A stretch of DNA of 64,000 nt from Sphingobacteriales bacterium (GCA_016700115.1 CP064999.1:4769501-4833500); one strand, 5' to 3'; shown: positions 1 to 9,117, numbered from the stretch's first letter. Translations and numbers: made by a program. The notes: generated by a model from the sequence alone, not told the origin.

Positions 1-456
1 AAAGCCCGAAACAGGGGAATTTTAGAAAAGACCGTTAAACTTCAAAAAAAACGTCAATTAATAAACGGATTGCGCAGGCTTTCTAAAAATTTGACGATAC
101 AGAGCAATAACCAAAAAACCATCTTGCTCACCACCGGATTTAAACTGTATGACAGTTCAGTGAGGGTTAAACATGCCCCACAAACACCGGAAATTTTGAA
201 AGTTCAGGATGGCTATTTATCCGGTGAAGCGACATTAACCTGCAAATTTATCCCTCATATTGACATGTATGAATGTAGGTATTCCTTTAACTCCTTTGGC
301 GAAGATTCGGTTTGGCAAACTCATATATTAAGCACAAAAAGAAAAATTACCATCAAGGGAATGGTTTCCGGAACAAAAATTTGGATTCAGGTAAGATCCA
401 TCAACAGTTCAGGATGCAGCAATTGGAGCGATCCTGCTTTTTTTCAGGTACGTTAA
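1..456 (+). CDS. Fibronectin type III domain protein, 5'-truncated by window edge
   Basis: The frame is open from base 1, so the gene begins upstream; a TTG at 70 lies inside the open frame and is not needed as a start. The visible 151 codons carry a basic N-terminal stretch (KTVKLQKKRQL) and then one fibronectin III-like beta-sandwich: a Tyr-rich strand near YECRYSF, the W of DSVWQ, and an ending GTKIWIQVRSINSSG..WSDP typical of FN3 strands F and G. Small single-FN3 proteins of this build are common in Bacteroidota and have no assigned function. No signal peptide can be judged because the N-terminus is missing. Family call is good; role unknown. Confidence 0.75.
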   Translation, partial: KARNRGILEKTVKLQKKRQLINGLRRLSKNLTIQSNNQKTILLTTGFKLYDSSVRVKHAPQTPEILKVQDGYLSGEATLTCKFIPHIDMYECRYSFNSFGEDSVWQTHILSTKRKITIKGMVSGTKIWIQVRSINSSGCSNWSDPAFFQVR

Positions 457-618
457 TTTTGATTTTGGGATGTTGCATTTAATACATAGTTTAGTTCAGT
501 TAGAAATTACAAACCAAATACTGAACTTTATTGAAAAGAATGGTCTCCAACTCAAGTTGAATTTATCAGATGCGGGATGAGGATGGGTCAATACAGCAAA
601 AAACAGGCTATTCTGTAC

Positions 619-626
619 TATCTTTG
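619..626 (+). promoter_or_regulatory. Putative -7 element (TATCTTTG) for engB
   Basis: TATCTTTG matches the Bacteroidota TAnnTTTG -7 consensus and lies 30 bases before the engB ATG, giving a short leader. No clear -33 TTG is seen at the usual spacing. Confidence 0.45.
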
Positions 627-655
627 CCGGTTCAACATTATGAACGCCTGCAATT

Positions 656-1279
656 ATGAATATTATTTCTGCAAATTTTATCGGCAGTTTCGTCAAGCTA
701 AGCCAATGCCCTGCTCCTACTCTGCCGGAGTATGCTTTTATAGGACGCTCAAATGTGGGGAAGTCTTCATTGATTAATATGCTTACCGGTCGGAAAGCTT
801 TGGCTAAAGTATCGGTTACTCCCGGTAAAACACAAACAATTAACCATTTTCTGATTAACAATCAATGGTATTTAGTTGATTTACCCGGTTATGGTTATGC
901 CAAAGTTTCTAAAACACAACGAAAAGCTTGGGAACAGTTTATTCAAAACTATTTAGTTAAGCGTGACAATTTGCAATGTGTTTTCTTGTTGATAGACAGT
1001 CGTATTCCTCCACAACAAAGCGATTTGGAGTTTGCAAACTGGTTAGGAGAGCGGTTAATCCCTTTTGTGATTGTGTTTACCAAAATTGACGACAAAAAGT
1101 TTACTCCAAAAAACATCGAAGTTTTTAAAACAGCGATGCTTCAAACCTGGGAGACTTTGCCTCAAATGTTGATGACATCGGCAGAGAAGAAAAAAGGCAA
1201 AGAAGAAATGCTCGATTTTATAGAAGCTATCAATGCTAAGTTTGGTGATAATACAGTCAACCCAAAGTTGCAAGCTTAA
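656..1279 (+). CDS. engB: Ribosome biogenesis GTP-binding protein EngB/YsxC
   Basis: EngB is a small cytosolic TRAFAC GTPase that binds the assembling 50S subunit and is usually essential. All five G motifs are visible: G1 GRSNVGKSS (about residues 30-38), G2 TPGKTQTIN with its Thr, G3 DLPGYGYA, G4 TKID and G5 TSAEKKKG. The 207-aa length is normal for the family. The gene is monocistronic, with a TAnnTTTG element 30 bp upstream and a strong hairpin just after the stop. It is convergent with a cytochrome c gene that shares the terminator. Confidence 0.97.
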   Translation: MNIISANFIGSFVKLSQCPAPTLPEYAFIGRSNVGKSSLINMLTGRKALAKVSVTPGKTQTINHFLINNQWYLVDLPGYGYAKVSKTQRKAWEQFIQNYLVKRDNLQCVFLLIDSRIPPQQSDLEFANWLGERLIPFVIVFTKIDDKKFTPKNIEVFKTAMLQTWETLPQMLMTSAEKKKGKEEMLDFIEAINAKFGDNTVNPKLQA

Positions 1280-1284
1280 ATTGA

Positions 1285-1323
1285 AAAAGGGTGAAACAAG
1301 TTTTCTCGCTATTTCACCCTTTT
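1285..1323. terminator. Bidirectional intrinsic terminator between engB and cytochrome c
   Basis: A 12-bp perfect inverted repeat (AAAAGGGTGAAA at 1285-1296 and TTTCACCCTTTT at 1312-1323) encloses a 15-base loop. The A- and T-rich flanks let it work for engB on + and for the cytochrome gene on -. Confidence 0.85.
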
Positions 1324-1361
1324 AATTAAATCGGAATTTACATTTTATCAGGTACTTCTAC

Positions 1362-2312
1362 CTATAATTGTTCGATTTCATTTTTGAGGGGTGGAACTGT
1401 TCTTAAAAAAGCAAAAATAGCCTTTGCTTCACTATCAGTTAATTGTGAATAAGGAAGCATCGGATATCTGACTGCCGGTTTTCCTTCCCTGATTCCGTAT
1501 TTAAGCGTTTTAACAAACTGTTCTTCTGTCCAGTTTCCAATTCCGGTTTCCTTGTCGGGAGTAAGATTTCTGGTAAGAATAGGTTTGCCATCCATATCTA
1601 TCAATTTAATTCCCCCTCCAAAATAACCTTCCGATTTTTCGGGTTCCGCAAAGTTGTTGGTGCTAAAATCTTTTGAATGACAGGAATAACATTCCAATTG
1701 ATATAAAGTAAGATATTCCCCCCAAGCTACTATATTGGTGGTATCCGGCTCCGGTACAGGACCTGATGGCATTTCAAAAGGTTTAAAAGCAATATTGGAT
1801 AAGAATTTGGCGAAGAAATTGGGTTTAGTAGGAGATAGCTCGGTGGGGTCAGGCTGAACATAAGGATTATCAGAACGCAGAAAAGCGATGATAGAGTTCA
1901 TGTCTTCGTCAGAAAGTTTAGGTAGTTTGACCATATATGGCGGAACATATTGCCCATCCGGTCTGATTCCTGTGCGGATAAAGGCAATCAATTCTCCATC
2001 TGTCCATTTGCCTATCCCTGCTTCAGGATGTTGAGTAATGTTCAAACTGTTTATTTCACCAAAACCTTCTACTTCAGTCATACTTCGTCCGGTCAGCTTA
2101 TTGGTTTTTTCATTCAAATGGCAATGGTTGCAAAGCATCGAAGCGAGTTTCATTCCCCGCTCCACCCGTTCCGGGGTTACTTCAACTTTTGCTTCGTACT
2201 TAACCGGATCATATTTAGGTATTCCCCGCACAAAAATTACGGTAGCACCAACTGCTAACAAAACGCAAATCGCTAAAACTAAAAATAATACAGCCTTTAA
2301 CAATGTTTTCAT
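1362..2312 (-). CDS. Diheme c-type cytochrome, membrane-anchored
   Basis: This is a periplasmic electron carrier held by an N-terminal membrane segment (about residues 5-28, no clear cleavage site). Two cytochrome c domains each have a CXXCH haem site: CNHCH at about 61-65 and CYSCH at about 208-212. Candidate Met axial ligands are the M of VPPYMVK and the M of RYPMLPY. Its layout resembles membrane diheme cytochromes that feed dehydrogenases or terminal oxidases, but no partner gene is adjacent. The first ATG places the hydrophobic anchor at the N-terminus, supporting this start. Domain call is secure; redox partner unknown. Confidence 0.9.
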   Translation of the reverse strand: MKTLLKAVLFLVLAICVLLAVGATVIFVRGIPKYDPVKYEAKVEVTPERVERGMKLASMLCNHCHLNEKTNKLTGRSMTEVEGFGEINSLNITQHPEAGIGKWTDGELIAFIRTGIRPDGQYVPPYMVKLPKLSDEDMNSIIAFLRSDNPYVQPDPTELSPTKPNFFAKFLSNIAFKPFEMPSGPVPEPDTTNIVAWGEYLTLYQLECYSCHSKDFSTNNFAEPEKSEGYFGGGIKLIDMDGKPILTRNLTPDKETGIGNWTEEQFVKTLKYGIREGKPAVRYPMLPYSQLTDSEAKAIFAFLRTVPPLKNEIEQL

Positions 2313-2475
2313 TTGGTATAAAATTTTGGAGTTAAGTAAAATAGCTAAACTTTTTAAGAAAATCTAAGGTAGAATTTAGTTTTAAAAATGATGTTGTTTT
2401 AGTAAACAAATTTGGAAATCCTATAAAAATCCTTCAAAAAAGTTATTTGCAATAGAGAAAATAAAATTCAGGTCG

Positions 2476-2483
2476 TAACTTTG
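2476..2483 (+). promoter_or_regulatory. Putative -7 element (TAACTTTG) for the deiminase gene
   Basis: Exact TAnnTTTG match 23 bases before the ATG at 2506. No TTG is found at the expected -33 spacing. Confidence 0.45.
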
Positions 2484-2505
2484 GCAGTACATAAATCATT
2501 TCTCC

Positions 2506-5430
2506 ATGAAACAGATTACATTTTTCCTTCTAAGTATATGCTTGATTTCCCTTAATATTTCTGCCCAGCAACATGGTAATTTGCCCAAAGGACTGACCCC
2601 TGAGGAAAGGGAAATGATGCCGGAATATCTCGAGCAAATCAAAAACAGTTCCCGTTCCGGAATTACCACTCCTCCTACTTCACCGGTAAGAACAGCTGCC
2701 GAATGGGAAGAAGCGCAAGCAATTTGCATCACCTGGACATCTTATACATCAATCCTTCGTGAAATTGTGCGCTATGCTAAAGAAGAATGTACGGTCTATA
2801 TTATTTGCAGCAACCCAACAACTGTTACCAATTATCTGACTGCCGGAGGAGTTACCGTTGACGAAAGTATTGTGATGATTACTGCCCCTTATAATAGTGT
2901 TTGGATGAGAGATTACGGACCTGAGGCGGGTTATTTAAACGACGTGGAAACGCTTATTATCAATGATTGGATTTATAATCGCCCGCGTCCGCTCGATGAT
3001 GTGCTTCCGGAAGTTATTGCCACCCAAGCCGGAGTACCGATTTATGAAATGACCCAATCGCCTTATGATATCATTCATACAGGTGGTAATTTTATGTGTG
3101 ATGGTTTGGGAACAGGATTTTCTTCAAATCTGGTTTTGGATGAAAATCCGACAAAATCAGAAGCTGAAATAGATGATGTGATGCAACAGTTTATGGGTAT
3201 CAACCGATATATCAAAATGCCTGTTTTGCCTTATGACGGCATCCACCATATTGACATGCACATGAAACTGATTGATGAAGAAACGCTTTTGGTTGGACAA
3301 TACCCTGCCGGAGTTTCTGATGGACCTCAGATAGCTGCCAACATCAATTATGTAGTAAATAATTTTACTACTGCATTTGGCAATCAATACAAAGTAGTCA
3401 ACATACCCATGCCCCCAAGTGGAAACGGAGGATGGCCAAGTTCAGGTGGTGATTACCGAACTTATGCCAATTCTATTTTTATCAATAAAACAATTCTTGT
3501 TCCTACTTATTCGGAGCAATACGATACAACAGCTTTGCGCATTTACCGCGAAAACCTTCCCGGATACAATGTCATTGGAATCAACTGCAATTCCATCATT
3601 ACTGCAAGTGGCGCATTGCACTGTATTACGAAGTTGGTTTATTCTGACGACCCGCTTCTGATTGCACACCCAAAACTGCGCGACACTTACTTTACCGACA
3701 GTCGCACCGTTTTAGCACGAATTCAACATGCTTCCGGAATCAGTTCAGCCACTTTATACTGGAGTACCAGCATTACCGATCCTCCATCACCCTATCCGGT
3801 TGAAATGACTCTGACCGATCCGGCCAATCATATCTGGACAGGAACTATACCGGCACAACCTGAGGGCGCAACAGTTACTTACTATATCGAAGCAACCGCA
3901 GTTTCCGGAAAAACACAGGTAAGGCCAATCACTGCTCCTGAAGGAATGTACCAGTATAAAGTTCTCGAATTGACTGAAGCTCCTGCAACAACCTTTAATG
4001 TACAGGGGAACTCAACAGTATGTCCGGGACAATCAATTCAATATATGGACTATTCTTCACCTGCAGTAACAGCATGGTCATGGTCTTTTCCCGGAGGTAC
4101 ACCGGCCACCTCTACGGAACAAAATCCAACTGTATTTTACAATTCTCCCGGAACTTACAGTGCCACACTGATGGCTACAAATCCGATTGGCAGCAATAGT
4201 TATACCTTGCCAAACGCCGTAGTCGTTCAACCTTTAACCGGCATTGCGCCGTTTACCGAAAACTTCAGCGGAGGCATTCCTGCATCTTTTACCATCACCA
4301 ATACAACCGGCGATTCCTATACATGGACCCTGCAAACTGGAACTTCCTGTAATGGCAACGCCTTGCGAATCAACAATTTCAACAATTCCAATACAGGAAC
4401 TACCGATATTGTCAGCGTATCCGTTGATCTCACTCAATATACCGTCTCTTCACTCACTTTTAGTGTGGCTTATGCCCCCTACAACAGTTCTTATTTCGAC
4501 CGGTTGAAAGTTCTGGTGGACGAATGTGGTACAAACGGCATAGAAGTTTACAATAAAGCCGGATCTGTGTTGGCAACAGCTCCTTCCACCACCTCTGCAT
4601 TTACTCCATCCGGTTGCAGCCAATGGCGTAATGAAACGGTAGATCTGTCTGCCTTTGATGGTCAGGTCGTTCGTATCAATTTCGTGAATGTGAACGGGCA
4701 TGGCAACTATCTTTATTTAGACAATATTTCAGTACAAGGCAATTTCGTGCCTACCGTGGAAGTCAAAATTAAAGCTTTGTTACAAGGTCCTTATAATGCA
4801 CTGATCAATAACATGACCAATAATTTGCTTACCTCTTCCCTCCTTCCACTGACTCAAACCTTTAACCGCAATCCATGGAATTATAGCGGCAACGAATTTG
4901 CTACCAATATTGGACAGTTGCCCCCCAATACTGTTGATTGGGTGTTGGTTCAGGTTAGAAATGGAACCAATCCAGCTATTTTATTGGCAGAAAAAGCTGC
5001 GGTAATTCTTCAGGATGGAACAATCAGAGATGCCGTAGGCAGTTCAACCGGTGTTTCTTTTAACGGCATTGCTCCGGGAAGTAATTATTATGTTTCCCTT
5101 CACCACAGAAACCATGTTTCAATTTTGAGTTCTGTCCCAGTTCAGTTGCCAAATACAGTCGTCTATGATTTCAGTGCTTCAGAAGCAGCAGTATCCAACC
5201 AACGCCAGCTTATTCAGGTTGGGTTAGGTAAATATGCCCTTTGTGCAGGCGATTTTGACGGTGATGGAGTGGTTACTGTTCACGACTTTAACTACTATTA
5301 CCCTCAAAACGGAATGTCAGGACAATATCTCGATGGTGATTTAAACTTCGATGCCTCAGTCAATGCTACTGACTTTGATTTGTATAGAGGTAACAGCACT
5401 AAAATCGGGGTCAATTCAATCAGATATTAA
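2506..5430 (+). CDS. Secreted PPAD/agmatine-deiminase-family protein with PKD and dockerin-like modules
   Basis: An N-terminal signal peptide (about 1-20) is followed by a PAD_porph domain (about 60-390). Catalytic landmarks of the guanidine-modifying superfamily are all present: Asp136 in WMRDYGP, GGN at about 193-195, His248 and Asp250 in HID, and Cys373 in ALHC. In Porphyromonas PPAD the equivalents are Asp130, His236, Asp238 and Cys351, so hydrolysis of a guanidinium (arginine or agmatine to a citrulline-type product plus ammonia) is likely. A PKD domain follows (about 505-565; WSWSFPGGTP), then a jelly-roll-like region (about 575-740), and an Asp-rich EF-hand/dockerin-like tail (about 914-974; DFDGDGVVTVHDF, DGDLNFDASVNATDF). 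No ordinary T9SS sorting domain is seen. Substrate, peptidyl-arginine or free agmatine, is not decided by sequence. Confidence 0.88.
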   Translation: MKQITFFLLSICLISLNISAQQHGNLPKGLTPEEREMMPEYLEQIKNSSRSGITTPPTSPVRTAAEWEEAQAICITWTSYTSILREIVRYAKEECTVYIICSNPTTVTNYLTAGGVTVDESIVMITAPYNSVWMRDYGPEAGYLNDVETLIINDWIYNRPRPLDDVLPEVIATQAGVPIYEMTQSPYDIIHTGGNFMCDGLGTGFSSNLVLDENPTKSEAEIDDVMQQFMGINRYIKMPVLPYDGIHHIDMHMKLIDEETLLVGQYPAGVSDGPQIAANINYVVNNFTTAFGNQYKVVNIPMPPSGNGGWPSSGGDYRTYANSIFINKTILVPTYSEQYDTTALRIYRENLPGYNVIGINCNSIITASGALHCITKLVYSDDPLLIAHPKLRDTYFTDSRTVLARIQHASGISSATLYWSTSITDPPSPYPVEMTLTDPANHIWTGTIPAQPEGATVTYYIEATAVSGKTQVRPITAPEGMYQYKVLELTEAPATTFNVQGNSTVCPGQSIQYMDYSSPAVTAWSWSFPGGTPATSTEQNPTVFYNSPGTYSATLMATNPIGSNSYTLPNAVVVQPLTGIAPFTENFSGGIPASFTITNTTGDSYTWTLQTGTSCNGNALRINNFNNSNTGTTDIVSVSVDLTQYTVSSLTFSVAYAPYNSSYFDRLKVLVDECGTNGIEVYNKAGSVLATAPSTTSAFTPSGCSQWRNETVDLSAFDGQVVRINFVNVNGHGNYLYLDNISVQGNFVPTVEVKIKALLQGPYNALINNMTNNLLTSSLLPLTQTFNRNPWNYSGNEFATNIGQLPPNTVDWVLVQVRNGTNPAILLAEKAAVILQDGTIRDAVGSSTGVSFNGIAPGSNYYVSLHHRNHVSILSSVPVQLPNTVVYDFSASEAAVSNQRQLIQVGLGKYALCAGDFDGDGVVTVHDFNYYYPQNGMSGQYLDGDLNFDASVNATDFDLYRGNSTKIGVNSIRY

Positions 5431-5442
5431 TCGCAAGAGCAT

Positions 5443-6912
5443 TTAGCTGCCAATCAATCGGGCAACTATCTTGGCTGATTGTAAACACAAAGGAATTCCC
5501 CCACCAGGATGAACACTTCCTCCACAAAAGTAGAGGTTGCTGATTTTTGAGCTAAAATTAGGATGCCTGAAAAAGGCAGACCAAATACTGTTTGAGTTGC
5601 TGCCATATAAAGCCCCTTGATGCGAACCGGTTTTGTTTTCAATGCCTGTTGGGTCAAGTACGGATTCGGTAACTATCAGTTCGTGTAAGTTGATTTGTAA
5701 AATTCTGTTTAGTTTGTCAATTATATGAGCTCTTGCAATAGCCACTATTTTTGCCCAGTTTTGTCCTGTATCCGGTGAAACATTGATCATGACAAACCAG
5801 TTCTCACAACCCGGCGGTGCATCTTCCGGACAGTATTTTGAACTAATATTCAAATATACGGTTGGGTCATGATATAACTCCCCGAGTTTAAAAATATGTC
5901 GAAATTCAGCCTGATAGTCGCGGCTGAAAAAGATATTGTGTAAATCAAGTTGCGGAAATAACCGGTTTATTCCCCAGTAAAAAATTATAGCCGAACTTGA
6001 TTTCGGGCGATTTAAAATTTTTTCGGGTGGTGTTTGATCCGGCATAAGGTTGCGATAGGTTCTCCAGACATCTGAATTACTAATAACTGTATCGTATGGC
6101 AAAAAATCGTAGTCAACAACCACACCTTTTGCCTTTTTATTTTCAACTGTTATTTGCTGAACATTCGCATTAAATCTAAAATCTACCCCTTCTTCCTTTG
6201 CTAACTGGTATAAGACGTTGGTGATACTTTGCATCCCGCCTCCGGGAAAATAGGCTCCGATATTATGCTCCAAATGTGGTATGATGTTTAGGGTAGCGGG
6301 TGCAATGTATGGATTTGAACCATTGTAGGTGGCAAACCGGTCAAAAAGCTGTACCACTTTAGGGTCCTTGAATCTTGATACATTTGCCCCGTGCATGGTT
6401 GTAAACATATTAAGTTTATACAATTGGGGGATAGCCGATAAGGTGTCAGGCAATAGATAAGTTTGAAACCGGTGCAGTGAATTTTCCAAAAAGACCTTAG
6501 AGGTTATCTTATATAATTGAGCGCTTTTGCCAAGATGCTGTATAACCATTTCCGGGGCTACTCCTGTTTTATTATAAATTTCCTGTGCAAATTCGTACAC
6601 ATCAGCATACCCGTTAATCACTGTTCCGTCTTCATAAAGGTATTTGCACACTATTGGCAATCGGGTATAAGCAAAAATATCCGGTGAATTTTTTCCGGTA
6701 AGATTCAGCAGTTCGTCAATATAAAATGGTTGAGTAAACAAAGAAGGTCCGGCATCGAACCTGTAACCATCTTGAGTAAAAGAAGTCAGTTTCCCTCCCG
6801 GGCAAGAATTTGCCTCAAATATTGTTACCTGATGTCCTGAATTAGCCAATCTGATGGCACAGGCAATTCCTGCAATTCCGGAACCAATAATAGCGATATT
6901 CTTTCTGCTCAT
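5443..6912 (-). CDS. CrtI/CrtD-type carotenoid desaturase (FAD-dependent)
   Basis: A flavoprotein amine-oxidase-like protein that inserts double bonds into carotenoid precursors at the membrane. The N-terminal Rossmann motif IGSGIAGIACAIRLA is followed by the E of VTIFEAN and PGGKLTSF. The segment FDAGPSLFTQP resembles CrtD-like enzymes more than classical CrtI, and the C-terminal FAD motif GGSVHPGGGIPLCLQSAK is complete. I place the start at 6912 (MSRKN, 489 aa) rather than the upstream in-frame ATG at 7014: the dinucleotide fold begins right after it, a TACCTTTG element sits at 6947-6954, and the previous gene's terminator lies at 6978-7007. No other crt gene is in the window, so whether it acts on phytoene or a hydroxycarotenoid is open. 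Confidence 0.88.
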   Translation of the reverse strand: MSRKNIAIIGSGIAGIACAIRLANSGHQVTIFEANSCPGGKLTSFTQDGYRFDAGPSLFTQPFYIDELLNLTGKNSPDIFAYTRLPIVCKYLYEDGTVINGYADVYEFAQEIYNKTGVAPEMVIQHLGKSAQLYKITSKVFLENSLHRFQTYLLPDTLSAIPQLYKLNMFTTMHGANVSRFKDPKVVQLFDRFATYNGSNPYIAPATLNIIPHLEHNIGAYFPGGGMQSITNVLYQLAKEEGVDFRFNANVQQITVENKKAKGVVVDYDFLPYDTVISNSDVWRTYRNLMPDQTPPEKILNRPKSSSAIIFYWGINRLFPQLDLHNIFFSRDYQAEFRHIFKLGELYHDPTVYLNISSKYCPEDAPPGCENWFVMINVSPDTGQNWAKIVAIARAHIIDKLNRILQINLHELIVTESVLDPTGIENKTGSHQGALYGSNSNSIWSAFFRHPNFSSKISNLYFCGGSVHPGGGIPLCLQSAKIVARLIGS

Positions 6913-6946
6913 AGAAAAGCATTGTAAACCAAAACTATTTTCCGGA

Positions 6947-6954
6947 CAAAGGTA
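6947..6954 (-). promoter_or_regulatory. Putative -7 element (TACCTTTG) for the carotenoid desaturase
   Basis: TACCTTTG on the minus strand, 35 bases before the ATG at 6912. It falls inside the longer open frame that begins at 7014 and so argues for the shorter protein. Confidence 0.5.
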
Positions 6955-6977
6955 GATTAGTTCTGAAGCAAAAAAAA

Positions 6978-7007
6978 ACGTCGCCCCACAATTAAGTAAG
7001 GCGACGT
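6978..7007 (-). terminator. Intrinsic terminator after the Gly/Asn-rich protein gene
   Basis: Perfect 8-bp stem ACGTCGCC/GGCGACGT with a 14-base loop, followed on the minus strand by a long T run. It would stop transcripts from the 7143-8159 gene before the desaturase promoter. Confidence 0.85.
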
Positions 7008-7142
7008 AAACCATAATAAGACAAATATCTAAATCATGGTTTTCATAGGATTAATGTTTATATTAGGGGGCTTTTCATGGTTTAACTTATAGGGTCTTTC
7101 TAAAAATCAAGTGCTAGTTTAGTAGTATTCGGATAGTTTGGA

Positions 7143-8159
7143 TTAAGGTTGTCCACCGTCGTCATAGGTTTCACCGTTGCTGTTTCCACCACCTCCACCA
7201 TTTCCGTTTCCTCCGCCGCTACCGCCATTATTGTTGTTAGTATTGTTGGTAGGATTGGTTGTATTTCCTCGACCGCCGCCACCGTTGTTTGTATTGTTAG
7301 TAGGATTGGTATTAGTGTTTGTACCGTTATTTGTGTTTCCGTTGGGATAAGGTTTTACTTTGCCGTCTTTGGTTTGAGTACCGGTATTGTTTCCATTTCC
7401 GTTTCCACTTCCACCGCCGTTTCCACCATTTGTTCCGTTTCCGTTTCCATTACCGTTGCCGGAACCGTTTCCACCTCCTCCTCCGGAACCAAAAGTCCAG
7501 CGAACAGTAAGTCCTGCACCAATTTCAAAAGGTTTTGGGTGGTTATTAAAAGAATAGGCCGGTTTAACATCCAAAGATAAGTTGATAGGCATTCCCGGAA
7601 CTTTATACATTAAGCCACCGATAGCATCAACTCCTGTAAATATACCGGGGCCACTAACATCAGGAACATCTCCGTTGATGATGTCAATTATATCTGCAAT
7701 TCCGCCGCTTCTGGTTTTCCCTACATGGGCTCCGACACCGCCATACAAATTCAACCCTTTTACAGCAAGAGGATAATGATACTGATAAAATCCGGTCAGC
7801 CTGTAGTCGTACTTATTAAGTCCTACAATTGCTTCCAGATAATTATTTGTATTGAGTCTTTGTTGCAAACTTAATCCCAATTCACCTCCCATTGTACCTC
7901 CTCCTAAGCGAATACCAATAGCAGTTGAAGAAGTTTTGGTAGGGATTTTGGGCATGTTTCGTGAAGTCGTGCCGTTGGTAGTTTTTACTCCGGTATTGGT
8001 GGTAGTTTTTGTGGCCGGTGTTTTGTTAACCGTTGTATTTTTATTTGTAGTGGTTTTGTTGTTGCCATTTGTTGCGGGAACAGGCGTACGTTGTGCCTGA
8101 ATGTCTGTTACTAATCCCGAAATAAGAATAAAGAACGAGAGAAGAAGTATGTTTTTCAT
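7143..8159 (-). CDS. Envelope protein with beta-barrel-like core and Gly/Asn-rich tail
   Basis: A signal peptide (MKNILLLSFFILISG..., cleaved near AQA) places the start at 8159; an in-frame ATG at 8270 would bury it. The mature protein has a Thr/Asn/Lys-rich linker (about 25-70). Next comes a ~140-residue core of alternating hydrophobic strands with many Gly and aromatic residues (IGIRLGGGTMGGELGLSL, TVRWTF), as in outer-membrane barrel proteins. The last ~100 residues are almost only Gly, Asn and Thr with scattered Pro and Lys. The core suggests outer-membrane location; the tail may be surface-exposed or simply low complexity. I recognise no named family. The gene has its own terminator. Confidence 0.7.
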   Translation of the reverse strand: MKNILLLSFFILISGLVTDIQAQRTPVPATNGNNKTTTNKNTTVNKTPATKTTTNTGVKTTNGTTSRNMPKIPTKTSSTAIGIRLGGGTMGGELGLSLQQRLNTNNYLEAIVGLNKYDYRLTGFYQYHYPLAVKGLNLYGGVGAHVGKTRSGGIADIIDIINGDVPDVSGPGIFTGVDAIGGLMYKVPGMPINLSLDVKPAYSFNNHPKPFEIGAGLTVRWTFGSGGGGGNGSGNGNGNGNGTNGGNGGGSGNGNGNNTGTQTKDGKVKPYPNGNTNNGTNTNTNPTNNTNNGGGGRGNTTNPTNNTNNNNGGSGGGNGNGGGGGNSNGETYDDGGQP

Positions 8160-8313
8160 GTTTATCGGTTTTGCATACATAGATGATAATTGTTTGTTCA
8201 GGTTTAAATTGCGATTAAAAAAGGTTGTTAAATTTTTCCGTATCAACTCAATTTCTTGTATATTTGTCAATTCAAGCCGACAATAAAACCACTAAAAACG
8301 TGATAAGCCATCT

Positions 8314-9117
8314 ATGAAAGCATTTGATTTTAGAGAAGAAGTGCTGGATTTGAGTTATAAAATTCCTGTCGTTGTAGATTTTTGGGCACCTTGGTGCGGG
8401 CCATGCAAATTTATAGGTCCCATATTAGAAGATTTGGCAAAACAAGCTGAAGGTGTCTGGAATTTAGTTAAAATCAATACGGATGAATTTCCCGAAATCG
8501 CTGATCAGTATGATGTTCGCGGTATTCCGGCAATAAAAATGATTTTTAAAGGATTGGTGAAATCAGAATTTGTCGGTGCTTTACCCAAAAATCAGATCGA
8601 AAAATGGTTGACCACTAATTTGCCGGACAAAAGACAAGAATCGTTAGAGGAAATTCTCAAAATGTTTGACAACCCTCAAAATGAAAATCTTGCAATAGAA
8701 GCATTGGAAACCTTTTCTGCTGAACATCCGGCTTTTATTCCTGCTCAACTTGTATTGGCAGAAAAGATAGTTTGGAAAAATCCTGTGCGTGCTCTTGAAT
8801 TAGTAAAAAATATAGGCGAGTTTGATAAATGGAACGAAAAAGCAGAAGATATCCGAAGTTTTGCTGCTTTAGCTCAATTTACCGCCATCTCATCTCCACC
8901 TTCCAAAGTTGAAGAGCATTTATCCGCGGCCAAACAAGCAGTTTTAGCAAATGATACAGAAAAAGCAATCACCGAATTGATAGAAGCGGTGTCCATTGAT
9001 AAAAATTATATGCAAGGATTAAACCGAAAAATTACCATTGCTTTTTTTCGAAATCTTGGCATTGAGCATCCTTTATCTGTGAAGTATAGACATAAATTTG
9101 ACCGGGTTTTATATTAA
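8314..9117 (+). CDS. Thioredoxin-TPR protein, CnoX/YbbN-like
   Basis: An N-terminal thioredoxin fold (about 1-105) carries the intact active site WCGPC (Cys28 and Cys31) and the cis-Pro segment RGIPAIKM. It is followed by about 160 helical residues with TPR-like pairing (about 120-255). This order and the 267-aa length match CnoX/YbbN, a cytosolic redox chaperone that guards proteins during oxidative stress and hands them to GroEL or DnaK in E. coli. E. coli CnoX lacks one Cys of the pair, whereas this protein keeps CGPC and so could also reduce disulfides. There is no signal peptide. Related oxidoreductases with a TPR tail cannot be excluded. Confidence 0.85.
   Translation: MKAFDFREEVLDLSYKIPVVVDFWAPWCGPCKFIGPILEDLAKQAEGVWNLVKINTDEFPEIADQYDVRGIPAIKMIFKGLVKSEFVGALPKNQIEKWLTTNLPDKRQESLEEILKMFDNPQNENLAIEALETFSAEHPAFIPAQLVLAEKIVWKNPVRALELVKNIGEFDKWNEKAEDIRSFAALAQFTAISSPPSKVEEHLSAAKQAVLANDTEKAITELIEAVSIDKNYMQGLNRKITIAFFRNLGIEHPLSVKYRHKFDRVLY

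Noticed and set aside
6913..7014. N-terminal extension of the carotenoid desaturase
   Set aside because: The Rossmann motif starts right after the ATG at 6912, and a TAnnTTTG element and another gene's terminator occupy the extension.
7149..7580. 143-aa frame opposite the Gly/Asn-rich tail
   Set aside because: Low-complexity Ser/Thr/Val/Ile product that simply mirrors the Gly/Asn codons of the real gene.
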